From positions 1 to 64,000 of the forward strand of contig LEKQ01000015.1 in NCBI GenBank assembly GCA_001443005.1: DNA of 64,000 nt. The letters run 5' to 3'. Source of the DNA: a bacterium GBS-1. GTDB lineage: Bacteria; Synergistota; GBS-1. The notes under the pieces are model-generated. The model was given only the letters and a program-made list of their open reading frames with translations. It did not search any database and was not told the DNA's origin. This document shows, piece by piece, positions 34,713-43,108 of the stretch. Both the position numbers and the translations under genes were made by a program. Within the stretch, counting starts at the first letter, position 1, and every line of letters starts with the position of its first letter.

Positions 34713-35645
34713 TTAACCTGACTTTCCTCCCCTCTTCAACCAAGCTTCATAAAGCCTATCCCCCAGAGATATTATCTGCTCTCCCTTTTCTACACCACCT
34801 GCCCATTCCTTTGGAATGGATCCTACTCCGTTGAAAGCACCGCTTATCGCACCAGCTATAGCAGCTATAGTATCCGTATCTCCACCAGCAATAACAGCGT
34901 TAACCACGGTTCCTAAAAAGCTCTCGGGCGAAAAGGCAAAACAATAGAGAGCGCTAGGTACGCTCTCAACCACATTAACCCCTGTCCCGATTAGAGGCAG
35001 AGCATCCATTGGGGGGAAATCCTCATCTAAAAGCCCTTGAGCTTTCTCCAGTTTCTTCCCCATCTCAGAACTACCCACATACTTGGCAGCATCAGCAAGT
35101 AAGCTAGCTGGGTTTAAATCCCCCCTACACGCACGAGCTATAGCATAGGCTACAACCTGAGCCCCTTTTATGGCCTCTGAATTCTTATGAGTTATCTCCA
35201 CAGCAAGCTTAACCCTATCCTTAAGCTTATCTAAGTCATCGTGATAAAAGAGCCCCAAGGGGATAACTCTAACAGCTCCTCCATTACTAGCTGCCATCTC
35301 CCCACCTATGCCGCTCTCCTTCCAGGAGATTCCCTTAAGAAGTTTCTCTATAGCCTCCTTACTAACCTTTCCTATCCCCCTTGTATCACCCTTTTTATAC
35401 CACTCCACTAACTTCTTAGCTGTATCTTCCGGATCTAGATCTCCTTTATCTATAAGGCTTTCAGCTTGAACCATAGCGAGCATCGTATCATCCGTAAACT
35501 GCCCTGGTTTTAAACCCGCCCTTGAAAGAAAGCTCTTCCTATCCCACTTCTTCCTTATATCCCTAGACACCCATCCTTCAAAAGGCATGCCTAAGGCATC
35601 ACCTACTGCAAGCCCTAAAAGCGCCCCCTCGAACTTATCCTTCAC
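34713..35645 (-). CDS. ADP-ribosylglycohydrolase family protein
   Basis: A 310-aa DraG/ARH-type hydrolase. Metal-binding motifs are GLAVGDALGMPFEG and GQFTDDTMLAMVQAESL near the N-terminus and IAGGDTDTIAAIAGAISGAFNG near 255, the TDD and GGDTDT clusters that hold two Mg2+ ions. Such enzymes remove ADP-ribose from proteins or DNA. No DraT partner is in the window, so the target is unknown. It is tightly spaced with the asparaginase gene upstream and the diguanylate cyclase downstream. Confidence 0.92.
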   Translation of the reverse strand: MKDKFEGALLGLAVGDALGMPFEGWVSRDIRKKWDRKSFLSRAGLKPGQFTDDTMLAMVQAESLIDKGDLDPEDTAKKLVEWYKKGDTRGIGKVSKEAIEKLLKGISWKESGIGGEMAASNGGAVRVIPLGLFYHDDLDKLKDRVKLAVEITHKNSEAIKGAQVVAYAIARACRGDLNPASLLADAAKYVGSSEMGKKLEKAQGLLDEDFPPMDALPLIGTGVNVVESVPSALYCFAFSPESFLGTVVNAVIAGGDTDTIAAIAGAISGAFNGVGSIPKEWAGGVEKGEQIISLGDRLYEAWLKRGGKSG

Positions 35646-35662
35646 CTAAGAACACCCCTCTT

Positions 35663-36634
35663 TCAAGAGAACCTTGCCCTGAGCTCCTCAAGATCGTGCG
35701 TGATCCCGAGAAGAACCATAAGCTTGACCCTCGCCTTTAGACCATTAAGCTTGCCCCCAGATATAACCCCCTTGCTCAATATATCCAAGCTTCCCCCTTT
35801 GTATCCATAGATTGGAACCACATCTGAAGCTGGACATCTGCTCGCGAGAACGATTGCAACCCCTTTATCTAGAGCCCTATCTATGGATGGTGTTACATCG
35901 GGAGGGAGATTCCCAACCCCCATAGCCTCTATAACTATACCCTTGTAACCAGCGGAAACCAGAAAATCAATTATATCTGGAGCCATTGAAAAGTAAGCCT
36001 TTATCAGTGCAACCCTTTCCTCAACCTTATCTGTTTCATAAAACTCCCTTCTAATCAGCCTTCTTCTGAACTCTACACCCTTAGGCGTTAAGTTACCCAA
36101 AAGACCGAAGGGAAGAGATGAAAAAGCATCTATACCAGATGATTTAAGCTTGACGACCTCAGAAGCGGCGTGAATCTCGTCATTCATAACGACTAAAACT
36201 CCTTGACCTATCGCATCGAAGCACGATGCAACCCTTATGGCATTATAAAGGTTTCGCAAAGCATCGCTTCCCGGAAAACTTAAAGGATACATGGCTCCCG
36301 TAAACACAACAGGAGCTGACCCTCCATATAATAGATCGACCATATACGAAGTTTCTTCAAGGGCGTCTGTCCCATGAGTTACAACTATACCATCGTAACT
36401 CTTAGATAGCTCCCTTATCATTAAGGCAAGCTCGAGAATATCGCTAACACGCATATAACCGGAGGGAAGAGCCTTCCAATTTCTGACATCTATCTCGGAA
36501 ACACCCGGAGGAAAAACGGTCAAGTGTTCGAGAAGATCTTCCCCCTTGAGGCTAGGCATAACCCCCTCCTCTTCAGAGCCATCCATCGAAATAGTCCCGC
36601 CAGTGGTCACAACAACTATTCTACTTTCGCCGAT
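35663..36634 (-). CDS. ansA: L-asparaginase (type I-like), probable ATC start
   Basis: An asparaginase of 323 aa if it starts at 36634. Catalytic motifs are TTGGTIS at the N-terminus and VVTHGTDALEET near 95 (the second Thr-Asp pair), with GAMYPLSFPGSD and EAMGVGNLPPD also visible. The first canonical start is GTG at 36610, but that removes the first beta strand (RIVVV) that carries the catalytic threonine loop. An in-frame ATC at 36634 lies exactly 9 nt after GGAGG, so initiation at ATC is proposed. A sequencing error is the alternative. It sits between an aminotransferase and the glycohydrolase. Confidence 0.82.
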   Translation of the reverse strand: MGESRIVVVTTGGTISMDGSEEEGVMPSLKGEDLLEHLTVFPPGVSEIDVRNWKALPSGYMRVSDILELALMIRELSKSYDGIVVTHGTDALEETSYMVDLLYGGSAPVVFTGAMYPLSFPGSDALRNLYNAIRVASCFDAIGQGVLVVMNDEIHAASEVVKLKSSGIDAFSSLPFGLLGNLTPKGVEFRRRLIRREFYETDKVEERVALIKAYFSMAPDIIDFLVSAGYKGIVIEAMGVGNLPPDVTPSIDRALDKGVAIVLASRCPASDVVPIYGYKGGSLDILSKGVISGGKLNGLKARVKLMVLLGITHDLEELRARFS

Positions 36635-36644
36635 CTTAGAACAC

Positions 36645-36690
36645 CTCCTTTAAGAAAATTTTAACACAAGAATAGACTTTCTTAAAGGAG
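36645..36690 (-). repeat. Inverted repeat covering the asparaginase ribosome-binding site
   Basis: A perfect 13-bp inverted repeat (CTCCTTTAAGAAA and TTTCTTAAAGGAG, arms 36678-36690 and 36645-36657 with a 20-nt loop) has the Shine-Dalgarno AAAGGAGG in its 3' arm. If transcribed from upstream, the hairpin would hide the ribosome-binding site. A weak TAAAAT in the loop could instead be a promoter that starts inside the 3' arm. Confidence 0.6.
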
Positions 36691-36728
36691 CTTTCTAGGA
36701 GAGCTCAGATTAACCCTTTTTATCTTCT

Positions 36729-38003
36729 TTATAACATAGAGAAGCTCTCCTTTAAGATACTAAAGGCATCCTCTAACTCCCTCTCAGATATGACTAAAGG
36801 AGGCTGTATCCTTATAACGTTAGCGTTAACACCCCCTACTCCAACAAGAAGCCCCCTTTCTCTACACAGCCCCCTAAGTCTCTCAGCTTCCTGAGAAGCT
36901 GGGGTCTTATTCTCATCCTTAACGAGCTCTATCCCTATCATTAACCCCTTACCTCTAATATCTCCAATTAGTTTGAACTCTTCCTTGAGCTCGCAAAGCT
37001 TCTCTAAGAACCACATGCCCTTCTTCTCCGCCTGATAGGGTAGGTTTTCCCTGAGCATGAAGTTGATGTTGGCCATGGCAGCAGCACAAGAAACTGGGTT
37101 TCCTCCAAAGGTGCTCAAGTGATCCCCTGGTTTAAAAGCATTAGCCAGCTCCTCCCTCGCTATGAAGGCACCCAAGGGGAAACCGTCAGCTATCCCTTTA
37201 GCCATGGTCATTCCATCAGGCTCAACCCCATAATGCTCTATGGCAAACATCTTTCCCGTTCTTCCAAAACCACTTTGAACCTCATCCGCTATGAAGAGAA
37301 TCCCATATTTATCAAGTATAGTTTTAACCTCTTTAAAGTACTCAGGCGGTGGCACTATTATGCCTCCCTCGCCCATAACCGGTTCAGCGAAGAAAGCTGC
37401 CACGCTACCGCTTGTATGAAACCTTATAACATCCTCTAAGAACTTGGCACACCTCAAATCACAGCTAGGATAGGAAAGCCCAAAGGAACAGCGATAGCAA
37501 TAAGGAGCAGGAGAAAAGGCGGTTCCAGATAGGTATGGCCCACCGCCTCTCTTTCTTCCCATGTTTCCAGTGATGCTTAAAGTTCCGACTGTTCTTCCAT
37601 GAAAAGAATATTGAAGAGCTATGAATTCGTACCTCCCTGTAAACTGCTTTGAGGCTCTCATAGCAGCCTCATTCGCTTCAGCACCACTGTTGGCAAAGAA
37701 GGTCTTCTTTAACTTACCAGGAGTAATCTTTGCTAGCTTCTCGGCCAAATCTGCTACAGGCTTTATATAATAAACATAAGTACAAGCATGTATCAACCTT
37801 TCCACCTGCTCCTTTACGGCCCTTATGACCTCATCATTGCAATGTCCAGCGTTAACGACCGCTATGCCAGCGAAGCAATCTATATACTCCTTGCCATCCT
37901 CGGAATATATCACCGCCCCTTTAGCCCGCTCGATAACGACGGGCTCGATAGCCTTAACCATACTTGTATTTACGTACTCTCTATACTTCTCAACGGTATT
38001 CAT
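36729..38003 (-). CDS. Class III PLP aminotransferase (GABA/ornithine/alanine-glyoxylate type)
   Basis: A 424-aa PLP enzyme of the class III aminotransferase family. Motifs are DCFAGIAVVNAGHCN, FANSGAEANEAAMRASK (phosphate binding) near 112, FHGRTVGTLSIT near 145, FIADEVQSGFGRTG near 245 and the Schiff-base lysine in TMAKGIADGFPLGA near 275. A cysteine-rich insert (PYCYRCSFGLSYPSCDLRC) near 190 is shared with 4-aminobutyrate- and 5-aminovalerate-type enzymes. Substrate is not fixed. It overlaps the M20 peptidase gene by 14 nt, suggesting a joint amino-acid catabolic route. Confidence 0.93.
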   Translation of the reverse strand: MNTVEKYREYVNTSMVKAIEPVVIERAKGAVIYSEDGKEYIDCFAGIAVVNAGHCNDEVIRAVKEQVERLIHACTYVYYIKPVADLAEKLAKITPGKLKKTFFANSGAEANEAAMRASKQFTGRYEFIALQYSFHGRTVGTLSITGNMGRKRGGGPYLSGTAFSPAPYCYRCSFGLSYPSCDLRCAKFLEDVIRFHTSGSVAAFFAEPVMGEGGIIVPPPEYFKEVKTILDKYGILFIADEVQSGFGRTGKMFAIEHYGVEPDGMTMAKGIADGFPLGAFIAREELANAFKPGDHLSTFGGNPVSCAAAMANINFMLRENLPYQAEKKGMWFLEKLCELKEEFKLIGDIRGKGLMIGIELVKDENKTPASQEAERLRGLCRERGLLVGVGGVNANVIRIQPPLVISERELEDAFSILKESFSML

Positions 38004-39207
38004 TATCCTCCCCCCTTAAAAAATTTAATATGCTCAGAGCATATATCTTAGCCGTCTCAACAAGCTGATCAATATCAACATATTCATCAACCTGATGGGG
38101 AACCTCTCTTCCCCCGGCTCCTATAACTACCACGGGGATTCCCTTCCAGGCCTTAAGGAAAGTCCCATCAGTAGCTCCAGGCACACCATTATAAACTGGA
38201 GCTTTCCTCGTAACCTCCCTATAGGCCTTATCAACAGCCTTAACTATAGGCTCATTAGGGTCAGTACTAACACAAGGTCTTCTTTCTATAACCTCAAGCT
38301 CATATCTAAACTCCTCAATCTCATCCTTTATCTCATCGATAACCCCTCTTATTTTCTCAATGAGCTCTTCATCTTTCTGCCCCGGAACAGTCCTTATATC
38401 ATATGCTATGGAACTATCCTCCGGTATAACATTAAGCTGCCCCTTACCACTAGATGGTGACATAACAACCGTTGGTGTTATGCTCGGATAACCTAAAAAC
38501 CTGTGATAACCCAAAAGCCTCTTCTCCTCCTCTTCCAGCTCCCTCAACTTTAGGATAATCTTAGCCATACCGAAGTTGGGATTTATCCCCGCATAGGGCA
38601 TGCATCCATGGGCCATCTTACCCTTAACTCGCACTAAGGCCCTTATCGCCCCCTTTATATCAAGGCAGATATTATTATCTACAGGCTCACATATTATAGC
38701 TCCATCAACATCGTCTGCCCAACCGCGCCTTATAAACTCCTTTATACCTACCATCAAACCCTCTTCATCAACTGGTATGCACAGTATTATTTTCCCCGAG
38801 AAGTTCACGCCAGAATCTTTTATCGCCTTAGCGGCAATTATAGAAGCAGCTAGATTCCCCTTGGTATCACAAGCTCCCCTACCATAAATCCTCCTGCCAA
38901 CGATCACCCCACCAAAGGGATCATAGCTCCACTTGCTAACATCACCAGGCGTAACAACATCCGTATGCCCCTCAAGAAGTATGGTTCTACCCTCACGGTG
39001 GCCCCTAAGCAGGGCCACCAAATTAGGCCTCTTAGGGGCTACCTCTTCCATATGGACCTCAAAACCTAAGCTTTTAAGCCTTTCATATAAAAAGCTAGCA
39101 ACCTTCTCCTCATTGGCCGAATCATCGTTTGGATCATAAACGCTTGGTATTCTTATAAGCTCCTGGGTTAAAGAGACTAAAGCATCCTCATCTATCAAGC
39201 TCAGCAC
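37990..39207 (-). CDS. M20 family peptidase/deacylase (ArgE/DapE-like)
   Basis: A 405-aa zinc hydrolase. Metal ligands lie in LLEGHTDVVTPGD near 76, GRGACDTKGNLAA near 110, CIPVDEEGLMVG near 145 (catalytic Glu) and ICEPVDN near 175. The dimerisation domain follows. It is probably an amidohydrolase for N-acyl amino acids or dipeptides. GTG at 39207 has a poor ribosome-binding site. The frame is open upstream, and a CTG at 39228 lies 5 nt after AAAGGGGGGG and would give a more normal N-terminus (ESYKEKVLSLIDEDALV), so the start may be non-canonical. Confidence 0.88.
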   Translation of the reverse strand: MLSLIDEDALVSLTQELIRIPSVYDPNDDSANEEKVASFLYERLKSLGFEVHMEEVAPKRPNLVALLRGHREGRTILLEGHTDVVTPGDVSKWSYDPFGGVIVGRRIYGRGACDTKGNLAASIIAAKAIKDSGVNFSGKIILCIPVDEEGLMVGIKEFIRRGWADDVDGAIICEPVDNNICLDIKGAIRALVRVKGKMAHGCMPYAGINPNFGMAKIILKLRELEEEEKRLLGYHRFLGYPSITPTVVMSPSSGKGQLNVIPEDSSIAYDIRTVPGQKDEELIEKIRGVIDEIKDEIEEFRYELEVIERRPCVSTDPNEPIVKAVDKAYREVTRKAPVYNGVPGATDGTFLKAWKGIPVVVIGAGGREVPHQVDEYVDIDQLVETAKIYALSILNFLRGEDNEYR

Positions 39208-39247
39208 CTTCTCTTTATAGCTCTCCAGGATAACCCCCCCTTTAAAC

Positions 39248-40732
39248 TTAGGCTCCCCAGAACTTCCTTATAGTTTCTTCCTTAGGAGGCTTGGTTAAGA
39301 GTGAAACTATGTAAAAAGCTATAAAGCCAAGAACCAAGGTTAAAACTATAGGATGAGTTCCGAAGGGTCTCTTCCAATATTGACTTAAAAGAATGAAGCT
39401 TGTAACCCCAACCAATATAGAGGCTATGGCTCCGGGAGCATTGGCTCGCTTCCAGTAAAGCCCCAATATTATCAACCAGAAAAATGTAGCCTCAAGACCT
39501 CCAAAGGCGTATAAGTTTATCCAAATTATCAAAGACGGAGGCTTTATGGCGAAGAGGATAACTATCAAACTAACTAGTGCCGTAAACAACATGCTTAATC
39601 TAGAAATCTTCCTTTGATCAGCTTTGGGGTTTATATAGTTCAAGTAAAGATCCTTAACTATGGCGCTTGAGACCAATATAAGCTGAGAGTCCACCGTAGA
39701 CATAATAGCAGCAAGAGGAGCAGCCAAAAGCAAGCCCGCCAACCACGGAGGAAGAAGGTTTAAAGCGAGTAAGGGGATAATGGTGTCATTAGTAAGCCCT
39801 TTAGGTATCTCCGGTATTATGACCCTCGCGACTACACCTACAAGATGGAGCCCGAGCATCAAAAAGCCAACAACTATAGTACCTATGATCATCGCAGAGT
39901 GCATAGATTTAGAATCTTTATAAACCATCGCTCTTAAAGCGTTTTGAGGCAAACCTATAATTCCTATACATACCAATATCCAGAAGGAAGAGATCCAAGG
40001 GATCGTTATGAAGTTCTTAACTCCAAAGGGGGTTAAAAGCTCTGGATTTATCTTACCCAAGGTCTGCATAGCGTTATAGGTTCCACCAGCTTTGTAGAAA
40101 ACCATAAATATAAGAAGTATTACTCCAAAGAACATAACCACTCCTTGAATAACATCGCTCAAGACAACAGCTCTAAAACCTCCCCAAGTCACATAGACTA
40201 AGACTACGCCACCAAACAATAGGAGCCCCCAAAGATAGGGTAAGCCAGTTAACGTTTGAAAGAGCTTGGCTCCCCCTACAAATTGGGCTACAACCGCGAC
40301 CATAAGGAAGATAACAGCACCAAGAGAGGCTAACCAAACAACTATCGGATTATTATCATATCTTTCTCTCAAAACATCTATAAGCGTTACAGCCCTTACC
40401 TTTCTTGAGATTATAGCGAATCTTTTACCTAATATGCCCAGGGTAACATAAGCAGCAGGTAGCTGAGTCATGGCAAGCAAAACCCATCCTAGCCCTTGAG
40501 TATAGGCCGCGCCTGGTCCACCTAAGTAGCTTGAAGCGCTTACGTAAGTTGCAACCAGCGTCATGGCTACGACAAATCCACCAAAATTGGCTCTGCCCAG
40601 AAAGTACTCTCCTAAAAAGTCCTTCTCTTTCCTAGCTATCTTACTGCTATATAACCCTATATATATAACTACAGCAAGATAAAGAAGCAAAGGTATCCAA
40701 ATTTGCATTAATACCTCTCTGGTAAGGTTCAT
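39248..40732 (-). CDS. Sodium:solute symporter, PanF-like
   Basis: A 494-aa SSS-family transporter with about 13 helices. Features are EYFLGRANFGGFVVAMTLVATYVSASSYLGGPGAAY near 40-75, GGFRAVVLSDVIQGVVMF near 180, and LAAIMSTVDSQLILVSSAIVKDLY near 335. The PanF-like N-terminus and the upstream DUF997/YhdT protein resemble the sodium/pantothenate symporter arrangement. A different acid substrate is possible in this neighbourhood of peptidase and aminotransferase. It overlaps the small gene by 4 nt. Confidence 0.9.
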   Translation of the reverse strand: MNLTREVLMQIWIPLLLYLAVVIYIGLYSSKIARKEKDFLGEYFLGRANFGGFVVAMTLVATYVSASSYLGGPGAAYTQGLGWVLLAMTQLPAAYVTLGILGKRFAIISRKVRAVTLIDVLRERYDNNPIVVWLASLGAVIFLMVAVVAQFVGGAKLFQTLTGLPYLWGLLLFGGVVLVYVTWGGFRAVVLSDVIQGVVMFFGVILLIFMVFYKAGGTYNAMQTLGKINPELLTPFGVKNFITIPWISSFWILVCIGIIGLPQNALRAMVYKDSKSMHSAMIIGTIVVGFLMLGLHLVGVVARVIIPEIPKGLTNDTIIPLLALNLLPPWLAGLLLAAPLAAIMSTVDSQLILVSSAIVKDLYLNYINPKADQRKISRLSMLFTALVSLIVILFAIKPPSLIIWINLYAFGGLEATFFWLIILGLYWKRANAPGAIASILVGVTSFILLSQYWKRPFGTHPIVLTLVLGFIAFYIVSLLTKPPKEETIRKFWGA

Positions 40733-41019
40733 CCTCTTTCACCTCCTTCACTTTCGCTATCAAGAGGAATATCCTTAAAAAACATGGGGATTACTAAAAC
40801 CACTAAAATGCTAAACACAATTAAGCTAGCTATACAGCTCCAGAAAAACCAAGCAGGAAAACCCAAAACGTAGGAATATTCCTGAGGAGGCTTAGAACCC
40901 AGACCATAAGCGAAGATAAACCACCATAAGATATTAGCGATAAGCAAAACCAAAACCACGATGACCTCTTTACGCGTCTGAGCATACCTTGGATCCTCCC
41001 TAAAACCACCCTGCCCCAT
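40729..41019 (-). CDS. YhdT/DUF997-type small membrane protein
   Basis: A 96-aa protein with two hydrophobic helices (residues 20-42 and 57-80) after a charged N-terminus (REDPRYAQTRKEV). PPQEYSYVLGFPAWFFWSC is the conserved DUF997 segment between helices. In enterobacteria the homologue YhdT precedes panF. ATG at 41019 follows AAAGGAGGG. The longer frame to 41049 runs upstream of the ribosome-binding site. It is the first gene of the symporter transcript. Confidence 0.85.
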   Translation of the reverse strand: MGQGGFREDPRYAQTRKEVIVVLVLLIANILWWFIFAYGLGSKPPQEYSYVLGFPAWFFWSCIASLIVFSILVVLVIPMFFKDIPLDSESEGGERG

Positions 41020-41058
41020 CCAAATCCCTCCTTTCCTAAGATGATGCATCTAGCTTAC

Positions 41059-41087
41059 ATTATAAAGCTACATAAAAAGTTTAACAA
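41059..41087 (-). promoter_or_regulatory. Promoter of the PanF-like symporter operon
   Basis: Minus-strand -35 TTGTTA (41082-41087) and perfect -10 TATAAT (41059-41064), spacer 17 bp, lie 40 bp upstream of the small membrane protein start. They probably drive the run of minus-strand genes down to the peptidase and aminotransferase. Confidence 0.75.
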
Positions 41088-41142
41088 GCATAAAAAGATC
41101 CAAAAGAACAAGCCCTTTTGCCCCAAACCCAGAGAAAACATG

Positions 41143-41171
41143 TTGAACTTACTCCAAAAGTGATATATCAT
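41143..41171 (+). promoter_or_regulatory. Promoter of the membrane diguanylate cyclase
   Basis: Plus-strand -35 TTGAAC (41143-41148) and -10 TATCAT (41166-41171), spacer 17 bp, lie 21 bp before the start at 41193. The promoter is divergent from the symporter promoter. Confidence 0.6.
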
Positions 41172-41192
41172 AAATGTAAGGGAGGAGAAAGA

Positions 41193-43091
41193 ATGCGAAA
41201 ATCGGTATTATCGAAGATCCTGTTTGTTTCAATAGCACTAGTTTTAATGACCGTACCTATAGTTACCATCTTGGTTTTTGACCTTATTCAAAACATCGTA
41301 CATAAGACTGAAAAAGATCTCGTGAACAGTATCATCGATACAACGATCAACTTAATAGAGGTTAGCATGACCACCGTTCATGAAGAAAAAGAATCTAGAA
41401 TACTAGAGATTCATAAAAAACTTGGAAATTTTGCCAATTTTATCCTTCCACTGCTTGAAAAATATACGGAAGAGCTAAAAGGGATATTAACCAAAAGCAT
41501 CTTTATCGAAAACCTGAGCATCCTGGTTCTTGACAGGAAGGAGAATATATATTTACAAGGAGACATAAAAGACATACCAAAAGAAGTCTTAGAAAAGAGC
41601 TTAAATAGAATGAAGACTAAAGAATCTTTATTCGTAAGATTAAATGACCCTGTTTCTCCAAAGATACTTTACCTAAAGAAACTGCCTAAGGATGATAAAA
41701 TCATCGCATTTATTTATCCTCTATCCGGGTTAGAAGAGGAGTTTAACAAAAGAGCCTACCAAACCTTAAGAAAATTAAGGGGAAAAATCTCAGAGATAAG
41801 TATACAGGAAAGGGGATATATAGTTATCGTCTCCGGAGATAGCGATTATTTTTTAATTCACCCAGTTAAAGGCTGGGAGGGGAGTATGGTCCCTCCTGAA
41901 CCCCAGACAGGTAGAGACCTAAAGAAAATTATAAGAGAAACAGCTATAAGAGGAGAAAATAACTTCTTTGAATACCTATGGTACAGTCCAGATTTCAAGA
42001 AAGTGGAAAGAAAGATATCCTTCGTCAAGCTTTATAAACCACTTAACTGGTATGTATTGGGGACAATATACGAGGAAGATCTAAGAAATAGAGTTAAGAA
42101 AGCAAACATGCTTGCGGGCTTACTTGTAGGAACAGGATCATTAGCAGCTTTAAGCATAACGTTTCTTCTTACAAGGAGATTAAGAGAAAAAATGGAGAAC
42201 CTCAAAACAACTTGGGAAACGATTCAAGTGGGAATAGCTTTGTGCGAAAAGGAAGATCTGAAAATAAAGGATATGAATAGCGCATTAGCAAGAATGCTGG
42301 GAAAAGATAAAAACGAAATTAAGGGAGAAAGCTTAATTAATCTAGTATATCCAGAAGATAGAGACCTAATCTCCCAATATATAACCAAAATTCAGAAAGG
42401 GATATCTGGAGATTTGCAAGTGAAACTCACAAGAGATGATGGAGAAATCCTCCATGTGATTGTAAGGGGAAACAACCTAGAAGAAAGGGGATACTTCTTA
42501 CTCTCCTTCACCGACATAACGAAGATAATGGAGTTACAATTTGAGCTTGAGAGAGCCAATGAAGCTTTACAGAAACTATCCTCAAGAGATCACTTAACAG
42601 GCGCATTTAATAGAAGGAGTCTTGAGAAAGACCTTGAAGAAATGCTTGAAAGAGCTAAAATAGAAGGTGAGAACCTTTCGCTAATAATGTTCGATATAGA
42701 TCGCTTTAAAAAGATTAACGATCTTAATGGACATTTAGTTGGAGATTGCGTCCTGAAGATCTTGGTAAAGTTAATATCCTTTAATCTTCGCCCAGAGGAT
42801 AATATATATAGATACGGCGGAGAAGAGTTCATTATCTTGCTTCCAGGAACATCTAAAGAAAATGCTATTAAGGTAGCGCAAAGATTAAGAGTTATGATAG
42901 AAAACCATAACTTCTGCTATAGAGGATACATAGAGAAAGACATTCCTACTTTATATCCTCAGATAACTTGTAGTTTCGGGGTGGCATCTTTCCCTGATGA
43001 TGGAAACAGCCCAGAGAAGCTACTCCTAAAGGTAGACCAGGCACTTTACAAAGCAAAGAAGAATGGAAGAAACAGAGTAGAAACGGCATAA
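41193..43091 (+). CDS. Membrane sensor diguanylate cyclase (Cache-like, PAS, GGDEF)
   Basis: A 632-aa membrane protein. Helix 1 (about residues 8-30) and helix 2 (about 305-325) bracket a 270-aa extracytoplasmic Cache-like domain (GYIVIVSGDSDYFLIHPVKGWEG, PLNWYVLGTIYEEDL). A PAS domain (about 335-455, with VGIALCEKEDLKIKDMNSA) and a GGDEF domain (about 475-630, active site YRYGGEEFI) follow. It probably makes c-di-GMP in response to an external ligand. ATG at 41193 is chosen after GGGAGGAG. The longer frame to 41118 has no signal. It ends 17 bp before gcvT. Confidence 0.92.
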   Translation: MRKSVLSKILFVSIALVLMTVPIVTILVFDLIQNIVHKTEKDLVNSIIDTTINLIEVSMTTVHEEKESRILEIHKKLGNFANFILPLLEKYTEELKGILTKSIFIENLSILVLDRKENIYLQGDIKDIPKEVLEKSLNRMKTKESLFVRLNDPVSPKILYLKKLPKDDKIIAFIYPLSGLEEEFNKRAYQTLRKLRGKISEISIQERGYIVIVSGDSDYFLIHPVKGWEGSMVPPEPQTGRDLKKIIRETAIRGENNFFEYLWYSPDFKKVERKISFVKLYKPLNWYVLGTIYEEDLRNRVKKANMLAGLLVGTGSLAALSITFLLTRRLREKMENLKTTWETIQVGIALCEKEDLKIKDMNSALARMLGKDKNEIKGESLINLVYPEDRDLISQYITKIQKGISGDLQVKLTRDDGEILHVIVRGNNLEERGYFLLSFTDITKIMELQFELERANEALQKLSSRDHLTGAFNRRSLEKDLEEMLERAKIEGENLSLIMFDIDRFKKINDLNGHLVGDCVLKILVKLISFNLRPEDNIYRYGGEEFIILLPGTSKENAIKVAQRLRVMIENHNFCYRGYIEKDIPTLYPQITCSFGVASFPDDGNSPEKLLLKVDQALYKAKKNGRNRVETA

Positions 43092-43108
43092 AGAGGAGGT
43101 GAAAGGTT

